A stretch of 64,000 bases of DNA from Brachycybe producta (Eukaryota; Arthropoda; Diplopoda; Playtdesmida; Andrognathidae): NCBI GenBank assembly GCA_036925085.1, contig JAUPFP010000018.1:325001-389000 (forward strand), read 5' to 3'. The notes beneath the pieces are model-generated. The model had not been told where the DNA came from. It was given only the letters and a program-made list of their open reading frames with translations, and did not search any database. Positions 1 to 11,295 of the stretch are shown here, piece by piece. Position numbers and translations under genes: made by a program. The stretch's first letter is position 1, and each line of letters starts with the position of its first letter.

Positions 1-1296
1 TTCTTTTCCATTCAGACAACACAGTTATTCGTTTCTTTCACTAAAAGTAACAATTGCACACCATTTTGTATCGTAAAGTATTTCGAGAAAAACGCAAAAC
101 TATAAGAATCGAAAAATAAATGTGCAATTCGTAACTTTCGAAGAGGGGGAAAAAAAGGAAAAACTTGAACTAAATTTAAAAAGAATAACTCCAGCATTTC
201 AGGTTATTTCGTTGTCTGCTTTTCACCAATTGCCAGTACTCACTTAACAGTCTCCAAAAATTTCTCAGGTCCTGCACGAAAACACATACAAATGTACCCT
301 TGCTTATTAAATAACTGTGATAATTAAGGCATAAAGTTCGCGTAATAATGCACTGTTTCAACCCCATTTGAGTACACCGTATACCGTTTACATGTCATGT
401 TGCATGTGCAATAATAATCTGTTTAATTAAAAAAAATTCATAATTTTGCATATTTTATTAGAAAACTTTTTTTTGGCTAGAAAATAAATTATACGAATAG
501 TTTCTTAAACTGAAACGGTTTTGATTTACTTGTACTTTTGTTGTTGCATAAAATTAGTAATTTTTTTCTTTTTTTTGGGGGGGGGGGGGGGGGTATTTTG
601 CGGGTTTATTTTTTATTTGCATGAAACCCATAATTTCTAAAAACAGTTTGTAAATTTTGAATTTCAATTCCATAAATAATTTGTATTTAGCGATAATGTT
701 TTTTAAGACATTTTATAAGCAGTCATTGAAAAATATACAAATTACAGAAAGCAAAGGAATATATAAACTGTGAACAAGAAAACCATATAATTATAAATTT
801 AAAATGTTTTAAAAAGTTAGAAACTAGAAGAGTTAAATGGGGGTGTGCCTGTATGCACAGAAGGGCAATACGAGCTAGATCCACACTTTTATAGGAATAA
901 GTTCTCACGTGTAACCGCTAGCTCAATGAATCACTTAAAGCGATTTCAAGTTAATAAATTTCAAAATAAACTTTTGTAGTAATTTCAAATTCTCTAATTT
1001 CGTTCATTACTTCAAATTCGACAAGAAAAACTGTCTTATAAACGTACAAAAGCTTAAATTTTAGTCATATTCAAACTGCCAATAATAATGTGGAAAGAAA
1101 TCAACATAATTCGTAGGTATGATTCGGTCACGCTTCTAACTTCTGAAACATTTCCAAGTTCTCCCTTTAAAGTTTTTAAAGTTATTTTCAAATGTTGTGT
1201 GTATCTAGAGTCCTGGAGATGTTCTGACGCCAACCTTACCCCCGTAATAAATTATTAAAACTTAGTTTAAACTGTTCTTTACCATTTCTTTTACAG
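1..1296. other. Intergenic / upstream of first acetyltransferase gene
   Basis: No coding region was recognised. The stretch is AT-rich and holds a run of about 17 G (577-593). Around 920-1190 there are short matches to the palindromic repeat family seen at 32.9, 37.2 and 61.6 kb (phrases such as tcaatgaatcacttaaag and catttccaagttctcc). It ends with a splice acceptor, ttttacag, just before the start codon of the first acetyltransferase gene, so part of it is probably a 5' UTR intron. Confidence 0.5.
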
Positions 1297-1299
1297 AAA

Positions 1300-3480
1300 A
1301 TGTCAGGTGTAACAGTCAGAAAGGGTCACATAGATGACATTTCGAACCTCTACAGACTCTACAAGGTACAACAAATTTATGTACAGTAACTGGCGCACAG
1401 GCGCAACGGTTTCGAACAAAATCTGTTATTTTAAGCTAAATTACATTAATGCTGATTTTTTTTTTGCTTTCTAGAAACTGCTAACATCTGAAAAAATCAT
1501 TCCAGATAATATTATCGATGAAGAAGGTTATGTATGGTATAATTTTCAAACTAATTCCACCCCCTCGCCAAAACTTATGATGATTGATCGGCAGTAATTT
1601 TTACCTTTAAAAGGTGTGATAAAGCAACATTATGAGTTAATTCAAACAAAGTTTTTTTTTAGAAACTAGAACAGTAGATAATAATAATAATAATAATAAT
1701 AAAAGTACCTTTTAATATTAAACATGGTATGGCACTGTTCTGAAAAATTATCTTTTTTTATCAATCAACGTTTAGCAAACAATATTTTTCGAACTGCCAT
1801 AAAAAGGTTATTTTTGAAAATACTTTTAGCATATTCGCCTACTATTCTAGTTTTAAACAAACGTGGAACATGTTTCCTTAACGTTGTTTATGTCTTAACT
1901 GCGTTAGTAAAAGTTACTTTACAAACCAACTTGCCCACTCGTATTAACCAAAAAACTCCTTGTCGACTTCGCAATAGCCAATAACGAGTTTGACACTCAA
2001 GATCTCTTTAGTTGAACATTTAAGCAACTTGTTGAGAAACGTTGATGCAGTAAAACTAGCCAATGAGATGTGCATCTTCAACTTTTACACGTATAACCTG
2101 ATGAAACTAGTTGAAACTCAGTAACATCACGTTGCACACGTCAACTTTTCAACAACTTTTCATGAAACTTATCATAAACAGCTAATGAGGAGTGAACTAG
2201 CAATGACATAAAAGGTTTGAATGTGTACGTCAAATGTTTTCTTAATTTCTCTTACATAAAGACAACTTACAAAACTAGTTGTAAAACTAGTTTATTGTGT
2301 GATATAGACTACATTATTTAATAAACAGTTGTAGTCACAAGTCTTGTCAACACTGAATGGGCATAGTGTGACGTGCGACTTCAGCATTTATAGAGTGATA
2401 TGGCACACAACTTGAAAAAACTAGGCTCACAACGTACGTGATACTCGGCAGCATCAAATTGAATGCAGTCGACTTTTCTGCAACTTTTCATGAACGAGCT
2501 GGAAATAACATCATACAATAGGCACCGATTTTTCGAAACGTAAGTGGTGATCAGTAGCTCGTAACTGATTCTTTGATGGAGCCTCCATCAAGTATATACC
2601 ACATGGTATGCTTTCAGTATAGGATGAGGTGTTGCTGCTTGTTAGAGGCTATATCGTGCTAACCAACTTATTTACGAACGTTTGGAATTAGACGTTTGAC
2701 AAACAATCATAAATTAGATATGTAGGAGAGTTTATATCGAATCAACTTATATTAGAACAAAGTACGCCTACACCCAGATTATTGGCAGAATAGTCAATAG
2801 TAACTACTTATAGTACTTACGTATTTGCTTGTGGAAGTTGAAAATGTCACAGTGCCAGTCAGCCACCTTCAAATACAATTTCCACGCCACTCCTAAACGT
2901 GCTCCTTCCTTAGTAAATCTGTATCCTTTTTTCCATTCAGTATTACTTCGAAATAGCTTCGGAGAAAGACCGTACTTCGAGTTCATCTTGGCAGAAGCTA
3001 CAAACGAATCAGGTAATCTGCAATTATTCTAAAAAAAATTGTAATGTTATTAACTTAAAAGTGTCATTACTAACATGAACACTCCAATACAGGAACCGTG
3101 GAAATGGTTGGTTTTGCCATGTACTTCTTCCAATTTTCAGCCTTTGCAGGACGTGCCGTTTACATGGAGGCCATCTACGTCGAACCAAATCATCAGAAAA
3201 AAGGAATCGGAAAAACGTTATGGCAGCACATAGTTCGAGTATAACTATCGCGTGGAATATATAACCAGAAAAAAAAATCACTTACGCATCATTGCACATA
3301 ATTACATTTCAGATCGCATTGGAAAACAACTGCGTTCGTTGCATTTTCGGTGTCTTCGGCTGGAACACAAAAGCCATAGAGTTTTACAAGAAACACGGAG
3401 CCATGGATTTCACCGTGGAACACGACGATCACATATTTCATATGAGCAAAGATAGCATGGTGAAATTTGCATCATCTTGA
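1300..3480 (+). CDS. GNAT acetyltransferase, SSAT-like, tandem copy 1
   Basis: Five coding exons: 1300-1365, 1475-1526, 2941-3012, 3093-3238, 3313-3480. They join in phases 0,1,1,0 to a 167-residue protein, close to the roughly 170 residues of vertebrate diamine acetyltransferase. All introns are GT-AG, and the start codon follows a UTR acceptor at 1293-1296. The family transfers acetyl from acetyl-CoA to amines such as polyamines or thialysine in the cytosol. Visible signatures are the FGERPYF segment in exon 3 (SSAT has FGEHPFY), the acetyl-CoA loop QKKGIG in exon 4, and the catalytic-type Tyr in IEFYKKHGA in exon 5. The SSAT acidic pair in LEDFFV reads MEAIYV here, and the EEGW substrate motif is replaced by VEHDDH. 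The substrate may therefore differ. It is the first of four tandem paralogues. Family assignment is firm; the substrate is unknown. Confidence 0.9.
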
Positions 3481-5680
3481 TTGGTTCTTTAGTTTTCTGA
3501 AAAAAAAAAAAAAAGAAAAACGAATTGATTTTTGGTTAATATAATTAGCCAATACAAATCACCACTCTTAACATATACGTCTTCTAAATGCCTAAATTAT
3601 ACATATCCATTTCTCTTCATACACCCCAATGTGGTCAAGCTCGTATTGTACATTACATGATTAGAATACATTTGCTTAAACACGTTAGAAAGAAGACATG
3701 ACGCTTATAATTAGATAGTTTTAAGAGTAGCATTGTATTCTTAGTGATTGCTAACAGTATGATGGTCAACGTTAATGATAAACTCATCAACTTTTGATAT
3801 CACGTTTCATTGATATTATAACTAAGAATTCGACCCTAAGTTTCTGTTATTGGTTAAAAACTACACCAGTCACCACCTAGTCTCCTTTCTGAAAGTCCTA
3901 ACACCATTGACTGGCTTCATTAAATTAAATAACATTCCAAAATAGACAAATTTCAAAGTCAAATTCCTTCACTCCATGCTGTTTACATGTAGATCTATAT
4001 GCTTTAAATTTGATTGGTTTTATATTCTGGTCAAGTATGAGTGGCTTATTACACAGCTCACGACTTATGCTCATGGCCCCTACATTTTGAAGCGGGCCCC
4101 CAGGCCAGGATCTTTGGTGAGCCCCCTACCTACCGCTAAGGTTAAAGGTTGTCCGCCTGTAATCGGTTTCTGTTGCAATAATTCATTTTAGTTGGATGGA
4201 CAAAACAAAAGTCAATATTTTATAAAATCGCTTTTTGTCTTCTGTTCATCTCACTTAGCTGGCCGACCCGCGACGCCGGACCCCCAGGCTAGAACCTGGT
4301 CAGCCCCACCCCCCCCCCTTGTGGGGGGGGGGGCTTTGTGATGCCAAAATTACGTCACATGGCAATGAAAGAATGAACGTATGCTGGGCGCGCTCATGCA
4401 ATTAAAGGAGTTAACAACAAAATTGTTTAAACTGTTGGATATATAATCCATTTTCTATTAGATTCTATAATGAGAAATTAACCAGTAAACTTTTAACAAC
4501 ATAAAATTAAACTACTAATTCTTGAAGTGGTTCTATGCACAACATTACAGACTAAATTAGAGTGACCTTCAAATACATGACAAAGTTTGATGAGGGAAGC
4601 AATGATTTTTATCACTTTTTTTTCAAAAAATTTCATTCATTTTAGTAGCACTTTATTTCATTTACCAACTTGTTTCAAACATTTACATGTGACGATATCC
4701 AACTTATTACCTAGCTAAACAAAATTAGCTACTAATTTCTCTCATGTAAACATTAGTAAATGACTATAAATTTCTTGTCAACCCCTCTGACATCACAAGC
4801 TTCATCTTAATGGTTAGGCAACTATAGGCCTACAGTGCTCAATTAAAAAGTACGTTCCAGTCATGAAAAATAGTGATGATAACTAACATGAACTCTTTAT
4901 GGAAGATGCAAAGGTCAAAAATATTATAAACTATAAAAACAGTTCAAAAGTTGTCGTTGCCATCAATTAACCATTAAAAATAATGTTTTTACAAATTTAT
5001 CAAACTGTATGTAACCTTGGTAACCTAGTTTGGTGTTCAATATAATGAATGAAGTACAGGTCATTTGTTTTCAAATTTTCAATTGTATGTTTATTATGTA
5101 TAAGAAAATCGTTCATATATAATTATTTTAAAAAATATATATATATATATAACAAATGTTACACTAAAAATATAAAACCTAATATTTCATTATTTTATAT
5201 AAAGAATACCTGTTATAAATTATCCCAATGTTAATGTATAAAAATATAATAGCAGGTATTCAAGTTATATTAATTACATATAAAACGGATACATTTTGAA
5301 AAGTTTGTCTAATAAAAATATTATCAGTTACATATTTAAAAAATAAAAATAAAATGCATGCTTCATTTTCATTCACACTTTCATATACATTAATAGATCT
5401 GTATCGTCTATCATCTATCGAAGTATGATAGTGTGACGGATCTTTTTCCACTGATAGAATCTGCTCTTTTAAAAGGGGTACGAGAGAGTTTTTACTCGTA
5501 TTAAAGGTGATTGGCTAAGTCACCAATTATATCAGCCCGGAAATACTAGACCAATATAACGTCTATTTAATGTCCTCACTAGTCTCTGGCTAAGACTCTC
5601 ACAGTCTTAAGAATCTTGTCTCTGTACGTCACGAACTTTCGTCCGTAAATCTGCCCATGAAAATAGTGTGAATATACTTA
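3481..5680. other. Intergenic DNA with GC-rich paired repeat
   Basis: No gene is recognised. Two related GC-rich phrases of about 32 bp lie near 4096-4127 and 4278-4311 and share CCCCCAGGC and CAGCCCC/GAGCCCC words. The second runs into a C-run/G-run hairpin (about 4305-4333) that could fold or block replication. The rest is AT-rich with simple repeats, including (AT)n at 5138-5151. Confidence 0.5.
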
Positions 5681-6127
5681 CAACTCGGCATTGCAGCTTT
5701 GCAGCTGTTTGAAGACTTGGAGTATCCAAATGCTGAAGAGCTACAATGAAATGATGAAAGGCGAGTAGTATAGTAAAAGTCATTTCTGCGCCACTTCTTC
5801 ACATAGGTTAACATTGAGCCTCTTATTTCACAGACTAGCAGGTGGGCATTTCTGTGTCAAATGTTTCATTATAGGAAGACCAACCAATTTATAAACTACT
5901 AGTTTTATTCATTGTTCTACAGACAACTATAGTGACATTTCTACATCACTTCCACCATAGTAGACAGTATGAAGGCCAGTCACTCTTATACTTTTTAATG
6001 AGCTAGTCTTGTATATTGTGTTTAGCTTTCACGAATGGGAAGGTGTTCAACATGCAGGTTTCTACTAAAATTGCCATTGATGTGTATCATATGGCCAAAC
6101 AATCGTGCGCAGGCGTGAATTTGAACT

Positions 6128-6391
6128 TTTCACGAACAATTTAAAAAACTAGCTGAACAAGCTCGAAATAAGGATGTTCAAGCCTTTGAATCCATAGCAA
6201 CAACTTTAAAAACTGTCTCCTATTTGAACCAAGAACTAAACTTCTTGTTGGACGAAGTTCATCAAAGAGCACCTTCATTCGGTAAAATTATAGTGGCTTA
6301 TGCACTCATCTTCCAACTGGCAAGATCTGGATTTGAGGAAGCAGCAGCAGTGCATATTGGTGAATACATGTTTAAGAGCCTATATGTGTGA
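6128..6391 (+). pseudogene. Possible Bcl-2-like ORF fragment
   Basis: An 87-codon open frame ends at TGA 6389-6391. It has no convincing start: an upstream continuation can be read only in another frame across 6110-6128. The predicted peptide is helical and ends in a stretch (FGKIIVAYALIFQLAR, about residues 47-62) that resembles the BH1 region of Bcl-2 family proteins. A further amphipathic segment follows, as in BH1-alpha6. Bcl-2 proteins control mitochondrial permeability, and several DNA viruses carry copies. The match is by eye on a short segment, so the call is tentative. Its neighbours (RING ORF, polymerase fragment) fit a decayed viral or giant-transposon island. It may instead be an unrelated helical ORF. 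Confidence 0.3.
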
Positions 6392-6486
6392 CGCCATTTT
6401 GAATATTAGCAGATGACAATTATAGTTCCACTTTTCGCCGTTTAGTGGCACCCCACAGCTAAGCCATTGAAACCAATGAGAAAGAG

Positions 6487-6869
6487 AAATTCCTATTTTA
6501 AAAATACATGGTTCAGGCAAATGTTTTGTTTTCTGCAACGAAAATTGTTATTTTCAAAATTCAAATTGCAATATGTACATAACAATATTGCTCATCTAGT
6601 GATACGTTGGTACAAGTTTATAATTAGTTTTTCTATTTTTAATTTCATTTTAAAATCTCGTATTTTTAGCCCATGTTAAATTCCTATTTAAAAATACATG
6701 GTTCACACAAATGTTTTGTTTTCTGTAACAAAAATTGTGATTTTCAAAATTCAAATTGCAATATGTACATAACAATATTGCTCATCTAGTGATACGTTGG
6801 TACAAGTTTATAATTAGTTTTTCTATTTTTAATTTCATTTTAAAATCTCGTATTTTTTAGCTCAAGTTA
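6487..6869. repeat. Direct tandem duplication, unit about 191 bp, two copies
   Basis: The block starting aaattcctatttt at 6487 is repeated from 6678 with only scattered differences. The shared text includes the AT-rich core around gatacgttggtacaag and ends near ctcgtatttttagc. High identity suggests a recent duplication. Nothing in it looks coding. Confidence 0.85.
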
Positions 6870-7366
6870 AATCCCATAGGCGACAAACGCTCCTCCGTTT
6901 ATACATTTTATAGGATCTAAATTTCCCACTAACCATAAGTTTCATGATACCCTAAAATTTGACCACTAATTGTATACGACTCAAATTACTCACCGTTGTA
7001 GATCAAAAGTTGCTCTTCCTTTTTTCAGTAGTGCATATTTACCCAAAAAAGAGCCGTTATTAAAATATAGCCACTTTTATCCATTGATAAGAGAGAAAAT
7101 GGCGGACAAAAGTGTATCAAAATTGATTTTTTTGCCACATGTTGACGTCACAGCTACAGAAGCGCCTACATGCGAAGATTTTTAAGTTTTTTTTCACTGT
7201 AGGCTCTTAAGTCATCAGCATCGTGGCTTCGAGATAATGGATCATGGGCTGGCATGCGTGATATCTACACAACTCAGGTCAAGTGGTTCAAGTGGTTCTA
7301 CAATTACCAATGATTAGCACTTTGTTATATTTATTAATACGGATGCAATAAAGTGTACAAGTGTTA

Positions 7367-7507
7367 CATGTTCAAATTTTTGTAGTTAGTCAATTTCTTT
7401 ATACCGACTAATAACACTTCTGCATTCCACAAACCTCTACCAGCCTTAGGTTAGCAAGTTGCTAACCTAAGGCTGACAGAGGTCTGTTGCAGAAGTGTTG
7501 AACATGT
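7367..7507. repeat. Long palindrome
   Basis: Nested inverted arms pair around the centre near 7459: CAGCCTTAGGTTAGCAA at about 7442-7458 with its complement immediately after it, then AACACTTCTGCA near 7409 with its complement near 7489-7500, then an outer ACATGTTC/GAACATGT pair. It sits just past the 3' end of the - strand RING ORF. It may be a small foldback transposon or a hairpin at a transcript end. Confidence 0.8.
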
Positions 7508-7523
7508 AAAAAAACTTCAGTGA

Positions 7524-8000
7524 TTAATTTATTTTTTGGTGATTTGGTAATAAATCTGTTAATGGCTGGTAAACATCAACTACATTTGAACAAGGGTTCC
7601 TACACACTGGACATACAAAATTTTTCATTTCTAATAACATTTTTGTACAAGTCTTACAGGCAGCTTGATGCTTACAAGGATAAAATACAACCCGTGCAGC
7701 GTGCACCCTTCACTAAACAAATAGTACAATATTTGATGGACGCTGTGTTTCTTCATCATCGTAAGGAAGCAAGTTCTCCAGAAAAGCTTGTCTTCGGGTT
7801 ACACGTGGATGTGTCATAAGTTCCATGACAATTTCGTTAGCCAACCTGTCACTTGAAGATGCAGTTCATTTTTTTTTAAAAAATCTTTGTCAGTTTAATT
7901 ACTTACAGGAGGGGTCAACATAGCGAATGGGAGGGCTATTATCTGGAGTACTTCTAGATGTATTAGGTCCAGTTTCAGGCTCTGTTTTAGATATTGTCTA
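7524..8000 (-). pseudogene. RING-finger ORF, IAP-type, frameshifted
   Basis: Reading from 7706 down, the frame carries the second half of a C3HC4 RING: PCKH, a CKTC pair and a CPVC pair, ending near 7570. The first Cys-x2-Cys pair lies just upstream (about 7713-7735) in a different frame, separated by a short duplicated segment of about 7 bp (GCACGCTGCACG) that breaks the frame. Further upstream (7740-7870) is an open helical, acidic stretch in yet another phase. A GT-AG type break (donor cctgtaagt near 7910) may lead to a Ser/Pro/Thr-rich stretch reaching about 8000. IAP and related E3 ligases use this RING to ubiquitinate caspases or signalling proteins. No BIR domain is seen. The frame breaks mark it as a pseudogene. 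Confidence 0.5.
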
Positions 8001-8273
8001 CAAATGAAATATATGAATTATGAACTCATGATTTATAGACACACCCTTCGGACTACTTCAAGGCAGGTTTGAACAAGCCTAAACATGTCTATTCTTGTTT
8101 TGGCAAGGCCAAGATTTACTTGCACCCCTCGGAAACAATAATGGAATAATGTAGGGGTACAAGTACTAGGAGAAAAGTATACGTTATGGCAAGATCTACT
8201 CATTAGCCGAAGCCTCAGATTTTATGGTATTAGGTATGTTTTTTCTTCTTCTTAGTTTGATTCAGATTTATGA

Positions 8274-8749
8274 ATGAAAAACATTTCCAGAATGTCCATT
8301 TTCGACGATATATCAACCGTTATTGATTGTGATGGATTTCAAATTGGAAGTGATTTTTACATTAAAGAATTGGGATACTACTCTATCAGTGATCCACACC
8401 CAAATATATTCATTCGTGTTCCTGAAAATAGGATGTCAGAACAATGTGATTCGTAACAGCTCAAATTTATGGCCTTCTTTATAAAAATGATACTAATGAA
8501 GATACATTTTCAACACTACTAAATGTTTTACATAATTTGTAAACTCATGCCTCTGAGAAAAATGCAAATGCCTTATTTGCTTATGAGGGTGGCGCTGTGG
8601 TAAAAAATTTATTAATGAGATTAAATATTCCTTGCATAAACCTCGAGAAACTAGGCCTTTATATGAAATATGAAAATTTACTGTCAATGTTTGGCACTCA
8701 AGTAGTTGAGTGCAGTGTAGTCGCCATAAAAAAACGGAAAATGGAATAG
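8274..8749 (+). pseudogene. Unnamed arthropod repetitive-ORF family, degenerate
   Basis: The first part (ATG 8274 to stop near 8456) contains the phrase IDCDGFQIGSDFYIKELG. I recognise this as the N-terminal signature of an uncharacterised protein family scattered in arthropod genomes. The continuation is open in another frame from about 8451, is interrupted by one TAA near 8537, and carries an INLEKLG segment that matches the family's C-terminal half, ending at TAG 8747-8749. One frameshift and one stop make it a pseudogene. The function of the family is unknown to me. The identification is from memory of the motif and needs a profile search. Confidence 0.45.
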
Positions 8750-8814
8750 TGCACTGTGCAAAAAATGAAGCTTATATTTTTGGATTATGGGTTCAAAAGC
8801 AGGAATAAGCTAAA

Positions 8815-10290
8815 ATGTACAATTTATTTTATTCAAAACCACGACACGACTATGACCGCATGTTGAACGAGTCACTTCATACTGGACTCCGATACGGAAC
8901 CAACGTCCTCACTGTCTGCGACTCCCCTGGAGCCTTTTTGGTACGGGAGTCAATGTTAACACCTGTCACACCGCTCTCCTCATCAACACCTACCACACTA
9001 TAGATTACGCCACCGCCTCCTCCACATATGCCAATAAGAACACCACCAGCCCAACACCGTGCCACCATGCTGCCTCCAAACTACCATCTGTAGTGGTAGT
9101 TCCCGGACCTGCCGACATCAAAACTTCCACTGGGGCCCACCCCAAGGAGTCTCAGCAGACCCGTAAGGACCACTACTCTCTCCATGACTAACATTCGCAG
9201 CCACACCGCCCTCTGCCTCATGGCTCCCAACCTCGACCCTGATGCCGACCTGACGGAAGAAGTCAGCAGGAGCAAAACCGTTCTGCCAGACACGGCCCTC
9301 CACCACGTGATGGCCAAACGAATGTGGCTCCGTGCCGCTCTCCTCTGCCACCACCGGGTCGCCCTCCTGGGAGGCCTACACACATGCCTCCAATGCCTCC
9401 ACCCTCCGACGATTGTGCAGCCTTTTTTTAGGAAGAAAGGCCATTACAGACCTTCTGCAAGACGTAATGCGGGAGGGAGGCGATCCAAGGGAAGCACTGG
9501 ATCTTCCCCAGAAAGTGCAAAACCAGCGGAGGCCCTGAGCAAGGGATCGGCCTCAAAATGATGTCAGCAAGCCTGTGACATGGCCCGGTCCGCCTTGCAC
9601 CATGCCAGACCAATTGCGGGTGCATTGAGTAGTACGGAACCCGCAGCTTCCGAACCACCACTGCCAGCCGCACCGCACACAGTACCCCCTACTGGGACTA
9701 CTATGGGGCGGATATCGTTGGATTGTCCATTCTGTGTGGCCACCTCTGGTGAAAGGCTTCTCAACAACCGGTGGGTCACTTGGCAGTGCGAAGTATGCTA
9801 TGCCAACACCCTTTACAGGGGACACTTCGCTCTAGAGGAAGGGTTCCCTCGATTGGACCTCCCTCCATGGGAGCAATATATCGTGGGGCTCTCCCACCAG
9901 GCGAGCATTCTTATCATGGTCATGTTCCCGAACCGGAGGATCGTTGCGGGGGACTCCGTCCACGCAGCCACGTCCACCCTCGTAGGGCCTTTGCCAACTC
10001 AGTCTTCGGACTCCCTGCCGGGAAGCCATTCTGCACTAGTCGCCTTCACGTCCCGGAAATGGATCCCCGCTATAGGATCGCCGTTCTGTGGGATGCTGCC
10101 TGGGCCATCCTGCACAACAAGCGGTCCTCTAGGAAGATCATCGGGGACCGGGACATACAGAACATCTTCTACCGGGATCTGCCTGACGATCAGGGCCAGT
10201 GGCTTTCGGGCTGCCTCCTGCTATCGATGAGTCCAGTCTACAGACTTATGGAGCCAGGACCTTCCCACCCTCCACAACAGGAATAGCTGT
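8815..10290. other. GC-rich island with overlapping frames, origin unknown
   Basis: Base composition jumps from AT-rich to clearly GC-rich across this block and falls back at about 10310. Moderately long frames are open on both strands and overlap. On + these include 8815-9003, 9184-9561, 9580-10230 and 9771-10286; on - they include 9081-9383 and 9553-9825. The most protein-like text is in the frame ending at 10286, with acidic/aromatic phrases such as MDPRYRIAVLWDAAW. The frame at 9580 has a CPFC and a CEVC pair. I do not recognise any product. Overlapping frames may simply reflect few AT-rich stop codons. It could be the remains of a captured viral or bacterial gene, or the internal part of the flanking repeat element. 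Confidence 0.4.
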
Positions 10291-10423
10291 GCCGCCCCAT
10301 GACTCATGGGGCCACCATCTGTCCGGGTGGTGACATCGAAAAATTTTATAAAAAAGAAAAAACGTAACCATTTTTATACCTGTAATGTCCCTTTCTCAAA
10401 CAATAATCTATATTTTCATAGGT

Positions 10424-10631
10424 GTTCGCCATTTGGCGAACCTCAATTTTAACTTTGTTATTCATGTTTTCATGTATTCATGTTTTGTATATTAAGAGGC
10501 ACTGACACTTTTGTGCCAGTGCCTTTCTGTCAATACCTCTGTACAAGGTGCATCCATGTCCACCCATGTCTTTCCTGCTCGCATAACTTGACCCTTCCTC
10601 CACCCTTGGCTGGAGTACGAGGACGTACTCC
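10424..10631. other. Three successive hairpins after the GC-rich block
   Basis: Perfect or near-perfect stems are GTTCGCC/GGCGAAC (10424-10441), GGCACTG..CAGTGCC with inner CAC/GTG (10498-10523) and GGAGTACG/CGTACTCC (10612-10631). They lie between the GC-rich block and the TGTAAC repeat. Such spacing would suit 3'-end processing or a promoter fold. The role is inferred only. Confidence 0.6.
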
Positions 10632-10649
10632 AAGCAAAGTTGGAGGGTA

Positions 10650-11295
10650 TGTAACACCCAGTAACTCCCGTTCCCGCCAAATCCATAGCGTGGGGGGTAA
10701 ACAACTCCTGCTTGTCCCTCCCTCCTCTCTGACTCACACTTCTGACACATATCGAAGTGGCAGTAATACACGTAGGATCATGGTCACTTGGACCTGGTTA
10801 CACCTCATAGGTGTACACAGGTCCAAGGTATAAAAAGACCGTGTTTCTTTGTTCCTCGTCCTTGTCTTTGCTCTAAATTGTATTACGTCGATTCTTATCC
10901 GTACCACATCATGGGCATGAGGATGCACCTTTGATATTCACAGTTCACCTTTGTAAACTTAGTAGTTTACAGGATGAATAAAGGATGAATAAAAGCGTTA
11001 TAATGGAAAACAGCATTTTCTCAATGTTTGGTAACTAATAACTTCTCTACAGAGGCCGGAGCCACCATAGGGCAAGGAAGCATACGATCCTGGAGCAGCT
11101 ATAGCATCTTCAATTGGGTAACAACAATGGAGGATGCATATCAGCATTGACTGAGAGAGGGATGGCCACCATCCTTCTGCATAGATTTCACCCCCATGCA
11201 GGAGGATGATTGTAATCTAACTCCATCCGACTCTTTCTATAGCTTGAATCTTCTCCGTGCAGGCACCGCGCGATACAGAGAAGAAACAAGCTATA
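10650..11295 (+). repeat. TGTAAC..GTTACA element (LTR-like or long TIR), copy 1
   Basis: It begins TGTAACACCCAGTAACT. A 10-bp stem, CTTGGACCTG..CAGGTCCAAG (10787-10827), with an inner ACACCT/AGGTGT pair, is followed at once by TATAAAAA (10829). AATAAA signals lie near 10977 and 10990. A hairpin-rich tail follows (CATCCTTCTGCAT and its complement near 11170-11210; GCTTGAATCTTCTC near 11242 with GAGAAG), ending at a degenerate GCTATA. This U3-TATA-polyA-U5 order is that of an LTR. It faces a second copy (11719-12421) in inverted orientation, and a third lies at 51.5 kb. No clear target duplication was found. Confidence 0.6.

Noticed and set aside
9081-9825. - strand ORFs in the GC-rich island
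   Set aside because: They overlap equally open + strand frames and contain no recognisable domain. GC-rich sequence makes chance ORFs likely.
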